Shown in pieces: positions 1 through 13,900 of a stretch of 64,000 bases of DNA. The notes under the pieces were generated by a model, which had not been told where the DNA came from, made no database searches, and saw nothing but the letters and a program-made list of their open reading frames with translations. Both the position numbers and the translations under genes were made by a program. The stretch covers positions 620,001-684,000 of the forward strand of contig JAOYRU010000052.1 in assembly GCA_026315105.1 (NCBI GenBank). The letters run 5' to 3'. Origin of the DNA: Locusta migratoria. Taxonomy: Eukaryota > Arthropoda > Insecta > Orthoptera > Acrididae. Every line of letters begins with the position of its first letter. The first letter of the stretch is position 1.

Positions 1-186
1 CATTTTAGAGGTCAATCACTTCGCAGACTAGTCGCCTTGCAGCTCGCAGTCCTCCAGCGTCCATTCTGTCGTCTGTATAGGCTCCCAGGGTCCTTATATA
101 GTAATGAGAGTGTTTCCCGGGAAACGCACAATAATGCAAATAACGAAATAAATGCAAATTTATCTTTTAAATAGTTTTTTATTAAC

Positions 187-381
187 ATGTACTACCATTT
201 TAGAGGTCAATCACTTCGCAGTCTAGTCGCCTTGCAGCTCGCAGTCCTCCAGCGTCCATTCTGTCGTCTGTATAGGCTCCCAGGGTCCTTATATAGTAAT
301 GAGAGCGTTTGCAGGGAAACGCACAATAATGCAAATAACGAAATAAATGCAAATTTATCGTTTAAATAGTTTTTTATTGTC
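187..381 (+). repeat. Representative type A satellite monomer (195 bp)
   Basis: One full unit, phased from the atg of atgtactacc. The left two thirds are of mixed composition. The right third is A/T-rich and ends in a T6 run. It holds one ACTAGT palindrome (in cgcagactagtcgcc), a TATA-like ttatatag, and an 18-bp dyad at 305-322. From the atg there is an open frame of 60 codons closed by tag. Because 195 is a multiple of three, the same frame recurs in every type A unit. I regard the frame as incidental: type B units are 1 bp longer, which breaks it, and many of them have attta in place of the atg. Confidence 0.9.
305..322. other. Dyad symmetry within the monomer (example site)
   Basis: The sequence reads gcgttt-gcaggg-aaacgc, a perfect 6-bp inverted repeat around a 6-bp centre. 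Almost every monomer in the window has the same element. The centre takes several forms: gcaggg, cctggg (extends the arms to 8 bp, GCGTTTCC/GGAAACGC), cccggg (with gtgttt, giving the 14-bp palindrome GTTTCCCGGGAAAC, as at 112-125), and a form with gcgtct on the left arm that creates CTGCAG. The outer arms are better kept than the centre. Function is unknown. Confidence 0.8.
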
Positions 382-1161
382 ATGTACTACCATTTTAGAG
401 GTCAATCACTTCGCAGACTAGTCGCCTTGCAGCTCGCAGTCCTCCAGCGTCCATTCTGTCGTCTGTATAGGCTCCCAGGGTCCTTATATAGTAATGAGAG
501 TGTTTCCCGGGAAACGCACAATAATGCAAATAACGAAATAAATGCAATTTTATCTTTTAAATAGTTTTTTATTATCATGTACTACCATGTTAGAGGTCAA
601 TCACTTCGCAGACTAGTCGCCTTGCAGCTCGCAGTCCTCCAGCGTCCATTCTGTCGTCTGTATAGGCTCCCAGGGTCCTTATATAGTAATGAGAGCGTTT
701 CCTGGGAAACGCACAATAATGCAAAACACGAAATAAATGCAAATTTATCTTTTAAATAGTTTTTTATTATCATGTACTACCATTTTAGAGGTCAATCACT
801 TCGCAGACTAGTCGCCTTGCAGCTCGCAGTCCTCCAGCGTCCATTCTGTCGTCTGTATAGGCTCCCAGGGTCCTTATATAGTAATGAGAGTGTTTCCCGG
901 GAAACGCACAATAATGCAAATAACGAAATAAAAGCAAATTTATCTTTTAAATAGTTTTTTATTATCATGTACTACCATTTTAGAGGTCAATCACTTCGCA
1001 GACTAGTCGCCTTGCAGCTCGCATTCCTCCAGCGTCCATTCTGTCGTCTGTATAGGCTCCCAGGGTCCTTATATAGTAATGAGAGCGTTTGCAGGGAAAC
1101 GCACAATAATGCAAATAACGAAATAAATGCAAATTTATCTTTTAAATAGTTTTTTATTATC

Positions 1162-4100
1162 ATGTACTACCATTTTAGAGGTCAATCACTTCGCAGACTA
1201 GTCCCCTTGCAGCTCGCAGTCCTCCAGCGTCCATTCTGTCGTCTGTATAGGATCCCAGGGTCGTTATATAGGAATGAGAGTGTTTCCCGGGAAACGCACA
1301 ATAATGCAAATAACGAAATAAATGCAAATTTATCTTTTAAATAGTTTTTTATTAACATGTACTACCATTTTAGAGGTCAATCACTTCGCAGACTAGTCGC
1401 CTTGCAGCTCGCAGTCCTCCAGCGTCCATTCTGTCGTCTGTATAGGCTCCCAGGGTCCTTACATAGTAATGAGAGCATTTGCAGGGAAACGCACAACTAT
1501 GCAAATAACGAAATAAATGCAAATTTATCTTTGAAATAGTTTTTTATTATAATGTACTACCATTTTAGAGGTCAATCACTTCGCAGACTAGTCGCCTTGC
1601 AGCTCGCAGTCCTCCAGCGTCCATTCTGTCGTCTGTATAGGCTCCCAGGGTCCTTATATAGTAATGAGAGACTTTCCCGGGAAACGCACAATAATGCAAA
1701 TACCGAAATAAATGCAAATTTATCTTTTAAATAGTTTTTTATTATCATGTACTACCATTTTAGAGGTCAATCACTTCGCAGACTAGTCGCCTTGCAGCTC
1801 GCAGTCCTCCAGCGTCCATTCTGTCGTCTGTATAGGCTCCCAGGGTCCTTATATAGTAATGAGAGTGTTTCCCGGGAAACGCACAATAATGCAAATAACG
1901 AAATAAATGCAATTTTATCTTTTAAATAGTTTTTTATTATCATGTACTACCATTTTAGAGGTCAATCACTTCGCAGACTAGTCGCCTTGCAGCTCGCAGT
2001 CCTCCAGCGTCCATTCTGTCGTCTGTATAGGCTCCCAGGGTCCTTATATAGTAATGAGAGTGTTTCCCGGGAAACGCACAATAATGCAAATAACGAAATA
2101 AATGCAAATTTATCTTTTAAATAGTTTTTTATTATCATGTACTACCATTTTAGGGGTCAATCACTTCGCAGACTAGTCGCCTTGCAGCTCGCAGTCCTCC
2201 AGCGTCCATTCTGTCGTCTGTATATGCTCCCGGGGTCCTTAAATAGTAATGAGAGCGTTTCCTGGGAAACGCACAATAATGCAAATACCGAAATAAATGC
2301 AAATTTATCTTTTAAATAGTTTTTTATTATCATGTACTACCATTTTAGAGGTCAATCACTTCGCAGACTAGTCGCCTTGCAGCTCGCAGTCCTCCAGCGT
2401 CCATTCTGTCGTCTGTATAGGCCCCCAGGGTCCTTATATAGTAATGAGAGTGTTTCCCGGGAAACGCACAATAATGCAAATAACGAAATAAATGCAAATT
2501 TATCTTTTAAATAGTTTTTTATTAACATGTACTACCATTTTAGAGGTCAATCACTTCGCAGACTAGTCGCCTTGCAGCTCGCAGTCCTCCAGCGTCCATT
2601 CTGTCGTCTGTATAGGATCCCAGGGTCGTTATATAGGAATGAGAGTGTTTCCCGGGAAACGCACAATAATGCAAATAACGAAATAAATGCAAATTTATCT
2701 TTTAAATAGTTTTTTATTAACATGTACTACCATTTTAGAGGTCAATCACTTCGCAGACTAGTCGCCTTGCAGCTCGCAGTCCTCCAGCGTCCATTCTGTC
2801 GTCTGTATAGGATCCCAGGGTCGTTATATAGGAATGAGAGTGTTTCCCGGGAAACGCACAATAATGCAAATAACGAAATAAATGCAAATTTATCTTTTAA
2901 ATAGTTTTTTATTAACATGTACTACCATTTTAGAGGTCAATCACTTCGCAGACTAGTCGCCTTGCAGTTCGCAGTCCTCCAGCGTCCATTCTGTCGTCTG
3001 TATAGGCTCCCAGGGTCCTTATATAGTAATGAGAGTGTTTCCCGGGAAACGCACAATAATGCAAATAACGAAATAAATGCAAATTTATCTTTTAAATAGT
3101 TTTTTATTATCATGTACTACCATTGTAGAGGTCAATCACTTCGCAGACTAGTCCCCTTGCAGCTCGCAGTCCTCCAGCGTCCATTCTGTCGTCTGTATAG
3201 GATCCCAGGGTCGTTATATAGGAATGAGAGTGTTTCCCGGGAAACGCACAATAATGCAAATAACGAAATAAATGCAAATTTATCTTTTAAATAGTTTTTA
3301 TTAACATGTACTACCATTTTAGAGGTCAATCACTTCGCAGACTAGTCGCCTTGCAGCTCGCAGTCCTCCAGCGTCCATTCTGTCGTCTGTATAGGCTCCC
3401 AGGGTCCTTATATAGTAATGAGAGTGTTTCCCGGGAAACGCACAATAATGCAAATAACGAAATAAATGCAAATTTATCTTTTAAATAGTTTTTTATTATC
3501 ATGTACTACCATTTTAGGGGTCAATCACTTCGCAGACTAGTCGCCTTGCAGCTCGCAGTCCTCCAGCGTCCATTCTGTCGTCTGTATATGCTCCCGGGGT
3601 CCTTAAATAGTAATGAGAGCGTTTCCTGGGAAACGCACAATAATGCAAAACACGAAATAAATTCAAATTTATCTTTTAAATAGTTTTTTATTATCATGTA
3701 CTACCATTTTAGAGGTCAATCACTTCGCAGACTAGTCCCCTTGCAGCTCGCAGTCCTCCAGCGTCCATTCTGTCGTCTGTATAGGATCCCAGGGTCGTTA
3801 TATAGGAATGAGAGTGTTTCCCGGGAAACGCACAATAATGCAAATAACGAAATAAATGCAAATTTATCTTTTAAATAGTTTTTATTAACATGTACTACCA
3901 TTTTAGAGGTCAATCACTTCGCAGACTAGTCGCCTTGCAGCTCGCAGTCCTCCAGCGTCCATTCTGTCGTCTGTATAGGCTCCCAGGGTCCTTACATAGT
4001 AATGAGAGCGTTTGCAGGGAAACGCACAACAATGCAAATAACGAAATAAATGCAAATTTATCTTTTAAATAGATTTTTATTATCATGTACTACCATTTTA

Positions 4101-5828
4101 GAGGTCAATCACTTCGCAGACTAGTCGCCTTGCAGCTCGCAGTCCTCCAGCGTCCATTCTGTCGTCTGTATCGGTTCACAGGTTCCTTATATAGTAATGA
4201 GAGACTTTCCCGGGAAACGCACAATAATGCAAATACCGAAATAAATGCAAATTTATCTTTTAAATAGTTTTTTATTATCATGTACTACCATTTTAGAGGT
4301 CAATCACTTCGCAGACTAGTCGCCTTGCAGCTCGCAGTCCTCCAGCGTCCATTCTGTTGTCTGTATAGGCTCCCAGGGTCCTTATATAGTAATGAGAGTA
4401 TTTCCCGGGAAACGCACAATAATGCAAATAACGAAATAAATGCAATTTTATCTTTTAAATAGTTTTTTATTATCATGTACTACCATTTTAGAGGTCAATC
4501 ACTTCGCAGACTAGTCGCCTTGCAGCTCGCAGTCCTCCAGCGTCCATTCTGTCGTCTGTATAGGCTCCCAGGGTCCTTATCTAGTAATGAGAGCGTTTCC
4601 TGGGAAACGCACAATAATGCAAAACACGAAATAAATGCAAATTTATCTTTTAAATAGTTTTTTATTATCATGTACTACCATTTTAGAGGTCAATCACTTC
4701 GCAGACTAGTCGCCTTGCAGCTCGCAGTCCTCCAGCGTCCATTCTGTCGTCTGTATAGGCTCCCAGGGTCCTTATATAGTAATGAGAGCGTTTCCTGGGA
4801 AACGCACAATAATGCAAAACACGAAATAAATGCAAATTTATCTTTTAAATAGTTTTTTATTATCATGTACTACCATTTTAGAGGTCAATCACTTCGCAGA
4901 CTAGTCGCCTTGCAGCTCGCAGTCCTCCAGCGTCCATTCTGTCGTCTGTATAGGCTCCCAGGGTCCTTATATAGTAATGAGAGCGTTTCCTGGGAAACGC
5001 ACAATTATGCAAAACACGAAATAAATGCAAATTTCTCTTTTAAATGGTTTTTTATTATCATGTACTACCATTTTAGATATCAATCACTTCGCAGACTAGT
5101 CGCCAGTGTAGCTCACTGCACTCCAGCGTCCATTCTGTCGTCTGTATAGGCTCCCAGGGTCCTTATATAGTAATGAGAGTGTTTCCCGGGAAACGCACAA
5201 TAATGCAAATAACGAAATAAATGCAAATTTATCTTTTAAATAGTTTTTTATTATCATGTACTACCATTTTAGGGGTCAATCACTTCGCAGACTAGTCGCC
5301 TTGCAGCTCGCAGTCCTCCAGCGTCCATTCTGTCGTCTGTATATGCTCCCGGGGTCCTTAAATAGTAATGAGAGCGTTTCCTGGGAAACGCACAATAATG
5401 CAAAACACGAAATAAATTCAAATTTATCTTTTAAATAGTTTTTTATTATCATGTACTACCATTTTAGAGGTCAATCACTTCGCAGACTAGTCCCCTTGCA
5501 GCTCGCAGTCCTCCAGCGTCCATTCTGTCGTCTGTATAGGATCCCAGGGTCGTTATATAGGAATGAGAGTGTTTCCCGGGAAACGCACAATAATGCAAAT
5601 AACGAAATAAATGCAAATTTATCTTTTAAATAGTTTTTTATTAACATGTACTACCATTTTAGAGGTCAATCACTTCGCAGACTAGTCGCCTTGCAGCTCG
5701 CAGTCCTCCAGCGTCCATTCTGTCGTCTGTATAGGCTCCCAGGGTCCTTATATAGTAATGAGAGCGTTTCCTGGGAAACGCACAATAATGCAAAACACGA
5801 AATAAATGCAAATTTATCTTTTAAATAG
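1162..5828. repeat. Overlapping block duplications in the left arm (offsets about 584, 1755 and 2533 bp)
   Basis: Monomers sharing private variants recur in the same order. Units at 1162-1930 match 3696-4463 (13 monomers away; markers include the gagagactttcccggg unit at about 1665 and 4200). Units at 3501-3880 match 5256-5635 (9 monomers away; marker tatatgctcccggggtcc). The unit at 3112 matches the one at 3696 (3 monomers away; both have agtcccc, ggatcccagggtcg and a 5-T run). Several successive duplications are overlaid, so no single clean period fits. Confidence 0.7.
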
Positions 5829-6419
5829 TTTTTTATTATCATGTACTACCATTTTAGAGGTCAATCACTTCGCAGACTAGTCGCCTTGCAGCTCGCAGTC
5901 CTCCAGCGTCCATTCTGTCGTCTGTATAGGCTCCCAGGGTCCTTATATAGTAATGAGAGCGTTTTCTGGGAAACGCACAATAATGCAAAACACGAAATAA
6001 ATGCAAATTTATCTTTTAAATAGTTTTTTATTATCATGTACTACCATTTTAGAGGTCAATCACTTCGCAGACTAGTCGCCTTGCAGCTCGCAGTCCTCCA
6101 GCGTCCATTCTGTCGTCTGTATAGGCTCCCAGGGTCCTTATATATTAATGAGAGCGTTTCCTGGGAAACGCACAATAATGCAAAACACGAAATAAATGCA
6201 AATTTATCTTTTAAATAGTTTTTTATTATCATGTACTACCATTTTAGAGGTCAATCACTTCGCAGACTAGTCGCCTTGCAGCTCGCAGTCCTCCAGCGTC
6301 CATTCTGTCGTCTGTATAGGCTCCCAGGGTCCTTATATAGTAATGAGAGCGTTTCCTGGGAAACGCACAATAATGCAAAACACGAAATAAATGCAAATTT
6401 ATCTTTTAAATAGTTTTTT

Positions 6420-9400
6420 ATTATCATGTACTACCATTTTAGAGGTCAATCACTTCCCAGACTAGGCGCCTTGCTGCTCGCAGTCCTCCAGCGTCCATTC
6501 TGTCGTCTGTATAGGCTCCCAGGGTCCTTATATAGTAATGAGAGTGTTTCCTGGGAAACGCACAATAATGCAAATAACGAAATAAATGCAAATTTCTCTT
6601 TTAAATGGTTTTTTATTATCATGTACTACCATTTTAGATATCAATCACTTCGCAGACTAGTCGCCAGTGTAGCTCACTGCACTCCAGCGTCCATTCTGTC
6701 GTCTGTATAGGCTCCCAGGGTCCTTATATAGTAATGAGAGCGTTTCCTGGGAAACGCACAATAATGGAAAATACGAAATAAATGCAAATTTATTTTTAAA
6801 TAGTTTTTTATTATCATGTACTACCATTTTAGAGGTCAATCAATTCGCAGACTAGTCGCCTTGCAGCTCGCAGTCCTCCAGCGTCCATTCTGTCGTCTGT
6901 ATAGGCTCCCAGGGTCCTTATATAGTAATGAGAGCGTTTCCTGGGAAACGCACAATAATGGAAAAAACGAAATAAATGCAAATTTATCTTTTAAATAGTT
7001 TTTTATTATCATGTACTACCATTTTAGAGGTCAATCACTTCGCTGACTAGTCGCCTTGCAGCTCGCAGTCCTCCAGCGTCCATTCTGTCGTCTGTATAGG
7101 CTCCCAGGTTCCTTATATAGTAATGAGAGCGTTTCCTGGGAAACGCACAATAATGCAAAACACGAAATAAATGCAAATTTATCTTTTAAATAGTTTTTTA
7201 TTATCATGTACTACCATTTTAGAGGTCAATCACTTCGCTGACTAGTCGCCTTGCAGCTCGCAGTCCTCCAGCGTCCATTCTGTCGTCTGTATAGGCTCCC
7301 AGGGTCCTTATATAGTAATGAGAGCGTTTCCTGGGAAACGCACAGTAATGGAAAAAAAGGAAATAAATGCAAATTTATCTTTTAAATAGTTTTTTATTAT
7401 TATGTACTACCATTTTAGAGGTCAATCATCTCGCAGACTAGTCGCCTTGCAGCTCGCAGTCCTTCAGCGTCCATTCTGTCGTCTGTATAGGCTCCCAGGG
7501 TCCTTATATAGTAATGAGAGCGTTTCCTGGGAAACGCACAATAATGGAAAAAACGAAATAAATGCAAATTTATCTTTTATATAGTTTTTTTATTATCATG
7601 TACTACCATTTTAGAGGTCAATCACTACGAAGACTAGTCGCCTTGCAGCTCGAAGTCCTCTAGCGTCCATTCTGTCGTCTGTATAGGCTCCCAGGGTCCT
7701 TATATAGTAATGAGAGCGTTTCCTGGGAAACGCACAATAATGGAAAGAACGAAATAAATGCAAATATATCTTTTAAATAGTTTTTTATTATCATGTACTA
7801 CCATTTTAGAGGTCAATCACTTCGCTGACTAGTCGCCTTGCAGCTCGCAGTCCTCCAGCGTCCATTCTGTCGTCTGTATAGGCTCCCAGGCTCCTTATAT
7901 AGCAAAGAGAGCGTTTCCTGGGAAACGCACAGTAATGGAAAAAACGAAATAAATGCAAATTTATCTTTTAAATAGTTTTTTATTATCATGTACTACCATT
8001 TTAGAGGTCAATCACTTCGCAGACTAGTCGCCTTGCAGCTCGCAGTCCTCCAGCGTCCATTCTGTCGTCTGTATAGGCTCCCAGGGTCCTTATATAGTAA
8101 TGAGAGCGTTTGCAGGGAAACGCAAAATAATGCAAATAACGAAATAAATGCAAATTTATCTTTTAAATAGTTTTTTGTTATCATGTACTACCATTTTAGA
8201 GGTCAATCACTTCGCAGACTAGTCGCCTTGCAGCTCGCAGTCCTCCAGCGTCCATTCTGTCGTCTGTATAGGCTCCCAGGGTCCTTATATAGTAATGAGA
8301 GCGTTTCCTGGGAAACGCACAATAATGCAAAACACGAAATAAATGCAAATTTATCTTTTAAATAGTTTTTTATTATCATGTACTACCATTTTAGAGGTCA
8401 ATCACTTCGCAGACTAGTCGCCTTGCAGCTCGCAGTCCTCCAGCGTCCATTCTGTCGTCTGTATAGGCTCCCAGGGTCCTTATATAGTAATGAGAGCGTT
8501 TTCTGGGAAACGCACAATAATGCAAAACACGAAATAAATGCAAATTTATCTTTTAAATAGTTTTTTATTATCATGTACTACCATTTTAGAGGTCAATCAC
8601 TTCGCAGACTAGTCCCCTTGCAGCACGCAGTCCTCCAGCGTCCATTCTGTCGTCTGTATAGGCTCCCAGGGTCCTTATATAGTAATGAGAGCGTTTGCAG
8701 GGAAACGCACAATAATGCAAATAACGAAATAAATGCAAATTTATCTTTTAAATAGTTTTTTATTATCATGTACTACCATTTTAGAGGTCAATCACTTCGC
8801 AGACTAGTCGCCTTGCAGCTCGCAGTCCTCCAGCGTCCATTCTGTCGTCTCTATAGGCTCCCAGGGTCCTTATATAGTAATGAGAGCGTTTCCTGGGAAA
8901 CGCACAATTATGCAAAACACGAAATAAATGCAAATTTATCTTTTAAATAGTTTTTTATTATCATGTACTACCATTTTAGAGGTCAATCACTTCGCAGACT
9001 AGTCGCCTTGCAGCTCGCAGTCCTCCAGCGTCCATTCTGTCGTCTGTATAGGCTCCCAGGGTCCTTATATAGTAATGAGAGCGTTTCCTGGGAAACGCAC
9101 AATAATGCAAAACACGAAATTAATGCAAATTTATCTTTTAAATAGTTTTTTATTATCATGTACTACCATTTTAGAGGTCAATCACTTCGCAGACTAGGCG
9201 CCTTGCTGCTCGCAGTCCTCCAGCGTCCATTCTGTCGTCTGTATAGGCTCCCAGGGTCCTTATATAGTAATGAGAGTGTTTCCTGGGAAACGCACAATAA
9301 TGCAAATAACGAAATAAATGCAAATTTCTCTTTTAAATGGTTTTTTATTATCATGTACTACCATTTTAGATATCAATCACTTCGCAGACTAGTCGCCAGT

Positions 9401-10910
9401 GTAGCTCACTGCACTCCAGCGTCCATTCTGTCGTCTGTATAGGCTCCCAGGGTCCTTATATAGTAATGAGAGCGTTTCCTGGGAAACGCACAATAATGGA
9501 AAAAACGAAATAAATGCAAATTTATTTTTTAAATAGTTTTTTATTATCATGTACTACCATTTTAGAGGTCAATCAATTCGCAGACTAGTCGCCTTGCAGC
9601 TCGCAGTCCTCCAGCGTCCATTCTGTCGTCTGTATAGGCTCCCAGGGTCCTTATATAGTAATGAGAGCGTTTCCTGGGAAACGCACAATAATGGAAAAAA
9701 ACGAAATAAATGCAAATTTATCTTTTAAATAGTTTTTTATTATCATGTACTACCATTTTAGAGGTCAATCACTTCGCTGACTAGTCGCCTTGCAGCTCGC
9801 AGTCCTCCAGCGTCCATTCTGTCGTCTGTATAGGCTCCCAGGTTCCTTATATAGTAATGAGAGCGTTTCCTGGGAAACGCACAATAATGCAAAACACGAA
9901 ATAAATGCAAATTTATCTTTTAAATAGTTTTTTATTATCATGTACTACCATTTTAGAGGTCAATCACTTCGCTGACTAGTCGCCTTGCAGCTCGCAGTCC
10001 TCCAGCGTCCATTCTGTCGTCTGTATAGGCTCCCAGGGTCCTTATATAGTAATGAGAGCGTTTCCTGGGAAACGCACAGTAATGGAAAAAAAGGAAATAA
10101 ATGCAAATTTATCTTTTAAATAGTTTTTTATTATTATGTACTACCATTTTAGAGGTCAATCATCTCGCAGACTAGTCGCCTTGCAGCTCGCAGTCCTTCA
10201 GCGTCCATTCTGTCGTCTGTATAGGCTCCCAGGGTCCTTATATAGTAATGAGAGCGTTTCCTGGGAAACGCACAATAATGGAAAAAACGAAATAAATGCA
10301 AATTTATCTTTTATATAGTTTTTTTATTATCATGTACTACCATTTTAGAGGTCAATCACTTCGAAGACTAGTCGCCTTGCAGCTCGAAGTCCTCCAGCGT
10401 CCATTCTGTCGTCTGTATAGGCTCCCAGGGTCCTTATATAGTAATGAGAGCGTTTCCTGGGAAACGCACAATAATGGAAAGAACGAAATAAATGCAAATA
10501 TATCTTTTAAATAGTTTTTTATTATCATGTACTACCATTTTAGAGGTCAATCACTTCGCTGACTAGTCGCCTTGCAGCTCGCAGTCCTCCAGCGTCCATT
10601 CTGTCGTCTGTATAGGCTCCCAGGCTCCTTATATAGCAAAGAGAGCGTTTCCTGGGAAACGCACAGTAATGGAAAAAACGAAATAAATGCAAATTTATCT
10701 TTTAAATAGTTTTTTATTGTCATGTACTACCATTTTAGAGGTCAATCACTTCGCAGACTAGTCGCCTTGCAGCTCGCAGTCCTCCAGCGTCCATTCTGTC
10801 GTCTGTATAGGCTCCCAGGGTCCTTATATAGTAATGAGAGCGTTTGCAGGGAAACGCAAAATAATGCAAATAACGAAATAAATGCAAATTTATCTTTTAA
10901 ATAGTTTTTT
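6420..10910. repeat. Nine-monomer block duplicated at an offset of about 2733 bp
   Basis: About 6420-8175 and 9152-10909 carry the same ordered set of variant monomers. The shared set includes a unit with actaggcgccttgctgctcgc, a type B unit with gatatcaatcact, units with ggaaaaaacg, a unit with catctcgcag, and one with aggctccttatatagcaaag. The offset drifts from 2732 to 2734 through one-base indels. Five ordinary type A monomers lie between the copies, so this is a spaced rather than directly adjacent duplication. Confidence 0.8.
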
Positions 10911-13900
10911 GTTATCATGTACTACCATTTTAGAGGTCAATCACTTCGCAGACTAGTCGCCTTGCAGCTCGCAGTCCTCCAGCGTCCATTCTGTCGTCTG
11001 TATAGGCTCCCAGGGTCCTTATATAGTAATGAGAGCGTTTGCAGGGAAACGCACAATAATCCAAATAACGAAATAAATGCAAATTTTTATTTTAAATAGT
11101 TTTTTATTATCATGTACTACAATTTTAGAGGTCAATTACTTCGCAGACTAGTCGCCTTGCAGCTCGCAGTCCTCCAGCGTCCATTCTGTCGTCTGTATAG
11201 GCTCCCAGGGTCCTTATATAGTAATGAGAGCGTTTGCAGGGAAACGCACAATAATCCAAATAACGAAATAAATGCAAGTTTTTATTTTAAATAGTTTTTT
11301 ATTATCATGTACTACAATTTTAGAGGTCAATTACTTCGCAGACTAGTCGCCTTGCAGCTCGCAGTCCTCCAGCGTCCATTCTGTCGTCTGTATAGGCTCC
11401 CAGGGTCCTTATATAGTAATGAGAGCGTTTGCAGGGAAACGCACAATAATGCAAATAACGAAATAAATGCATATTTATCTTTTAAATAGTTTTTTATTAA
11501 CATGTACTACCATTTTAGAGGTCAATCACTTCGCAGACTTGTCGCCTTGCAGCTCGCAGTCCTCCAGCGTCCATTCTGTCGTCTGTATAGGCTCCCAGGC
11601 TCCTTATATAGCAAAGAGAGCGTGTCCTGGGAAACGCACAGTAATGGAAAAAACGAAATAAATGCAAATTTATCTTTTAAATAGTGTTTTATTATTATGT
11701 ACTACCATTTTAGAGGTCAATCACTTCGCAGACTAGTCGCCTTGCAGCTCGCAGTCCTCCAGCGGCCATTCTGTCGTCTGTATAGGCTCCCAGGGTCCTT
11801 ATATAGTAATGAGAGCGTTTCCTGGGAAACGCACAATAATGGAAAAAACGAAATAAATGCAAATTTCTATTTTAAATAGTTTTTTATTATCATGTACTAC
11901 CATTTTAGAGGTCAATCACTTCGCTGCCTAGTCGCCTTGCAGCTCGCAGTCCTCCAGCGTCCATTCTGTCGTCTGTATAGGCTCCCAGCGTCCTTATATA
12001 GTAATGAGAGCGTTTCCTGGGAAACGCACAGTAATGGAAAAAACGAAATAAATGCAAATTTATCTTTTAAATAGATTTTTATTATCATGTACTACCATTT
12101 TAGAGGTCAATCACTTCGCAGACTAGTCGCCTTGCAGCTCGCAGTCCTCCAGCGTCCATTCTGTCGTCTGTATAGGCTCCCAGGGTCCTTATATAGTAAT
12201 GAGAGCGTTTGCAGGGAAACGAAAAATAATGCAAATAACGAAATAAATGCAAATTTCTCTTTTAAATAGTTTTTTATTATCATGTACTACCATTTTAGAG
12301 GTCAATCACTTCGCAGACTAGTCGCCTTGCAGCTCGCAGTCCTCCAGCGTCCATTCTGTCGTCTGTATAGGCTCCCAGGGTCCTTATATAGTAATGAGTG
12401 CGTTTGCAGGGAAACGCACAATAATGCAAATAACGAAATAAGTGCAAATTTCTCTTTTAAATAGTTTTTTATTATCATGTACTACCATTTTAGATGTCAA
12501 TCACTTCGCAGACTAGTCGCCTTGCAGCTCGCAGTCCTCCAGCGTCCATTCTGTCGTCTGTATAGGCTCCCAGGGTCCTTATATAGTAATGAGAGCGTTT
12601 GCAGGGAAACGCACAATAATGCAAATAACGAAATACATGCATATTTATCTTTTAAATAGTTTTTTATTATCATGTACTACCATTTTAGAGGTCAATCACT
12701 TCGCAGACTAGTCGCCAGTGCAGCTCACAGGCCTCCAGTGTCCATTCTGTCGTCTGTATAGGCTCCCAGGGTCCTTATATAGTAATGAGAGCGTTTGCAG
12801 GGAAACGCACAATAATGCAAATAACGAAATAAATGCAAATTTATCTTTTAAATAGTTTTTTATTATCATGTACTACCATTTTAGAGGTCAATCACTTCGC
12901 TGACTAGTCGCCTTGCAGCTCGCAGTCCTCCAGCGTCCATTCTGTCGTCTGTATAGGCTCCCAGGCTCCTTATATAGCAAAGAGAGCGTTTCCTGGGAAA
13001 CGCACAGTAATGGAAAAAACGAAATAAATGCAAATTTATCTTTTAAATAGTTTTTTATTGTCATGTACTACCATTTTAGAGGTCAATCACTTCGCAGACT
13101 AGTCGCCTTGCAGCTCGCAGTCCTCCAGCGTCCATTCTGTCGTCTGTATAGGCTCCCAGGGTCCTTATATAGTAATGAGAGCGTTTGCAGGGAAACGCAA
13201 AATAATGCAAATAACGAAATAAATGCAAATTTATCTTTTAAATAGTTTTTTGTTATCATGTACTACCATTTTAGAGGTCAATCACTTCGCAGACTAGTCG
13301 CCTTGCAGCTCGCAGTCCTCCAGCGTCCATTCTGTCGTCTGTATAGGCTCCCAGGGTCCTTATATAGTAATGAGAGCGTTTGCAGGGAAACGCACAATAA
13401 TGCAAATAACGAAATAAATGCATATTTATCTTTTAAATAGTTTTTTATTAACATGTACTACCATTTTAGAGGTCAATCACTTCGCAGACTTGTCGCCTTG
13501 CAGCTCGCAGTCCTCCAGCGTCCATTCTGTCGTCTGTATAGGCTCCCAGGCTCCTTATATAGCAAAGAGAGCGTGTCCTGGGAAACGCACAGTAATGGAA
13601 AAAACGAAATAAATGCAAATTTATCTTTTAAATAGTGTTTTATTATTATGTACTACCATTTTAGAGGTCAATCACTTCGCAGACTAGTCGCCTTGCAGCT
13701 CGCAGTCCTCCAGCGGCCATTCTGTCGTCTGTATAGGCTCCCAGGGTCCTTATATAGTAATGAGAGCGTTTCCTGGGAAACGCACAATAATGGAAAAAAC
13801 GAAATAAATGCAAATTTCTATTTTAAATAGTTTTTTATTATCATGTACTACCATTTTAGAGGTCAATCACTTCGCTGCCTAGTCGCCTTGCAGCTCGCAG

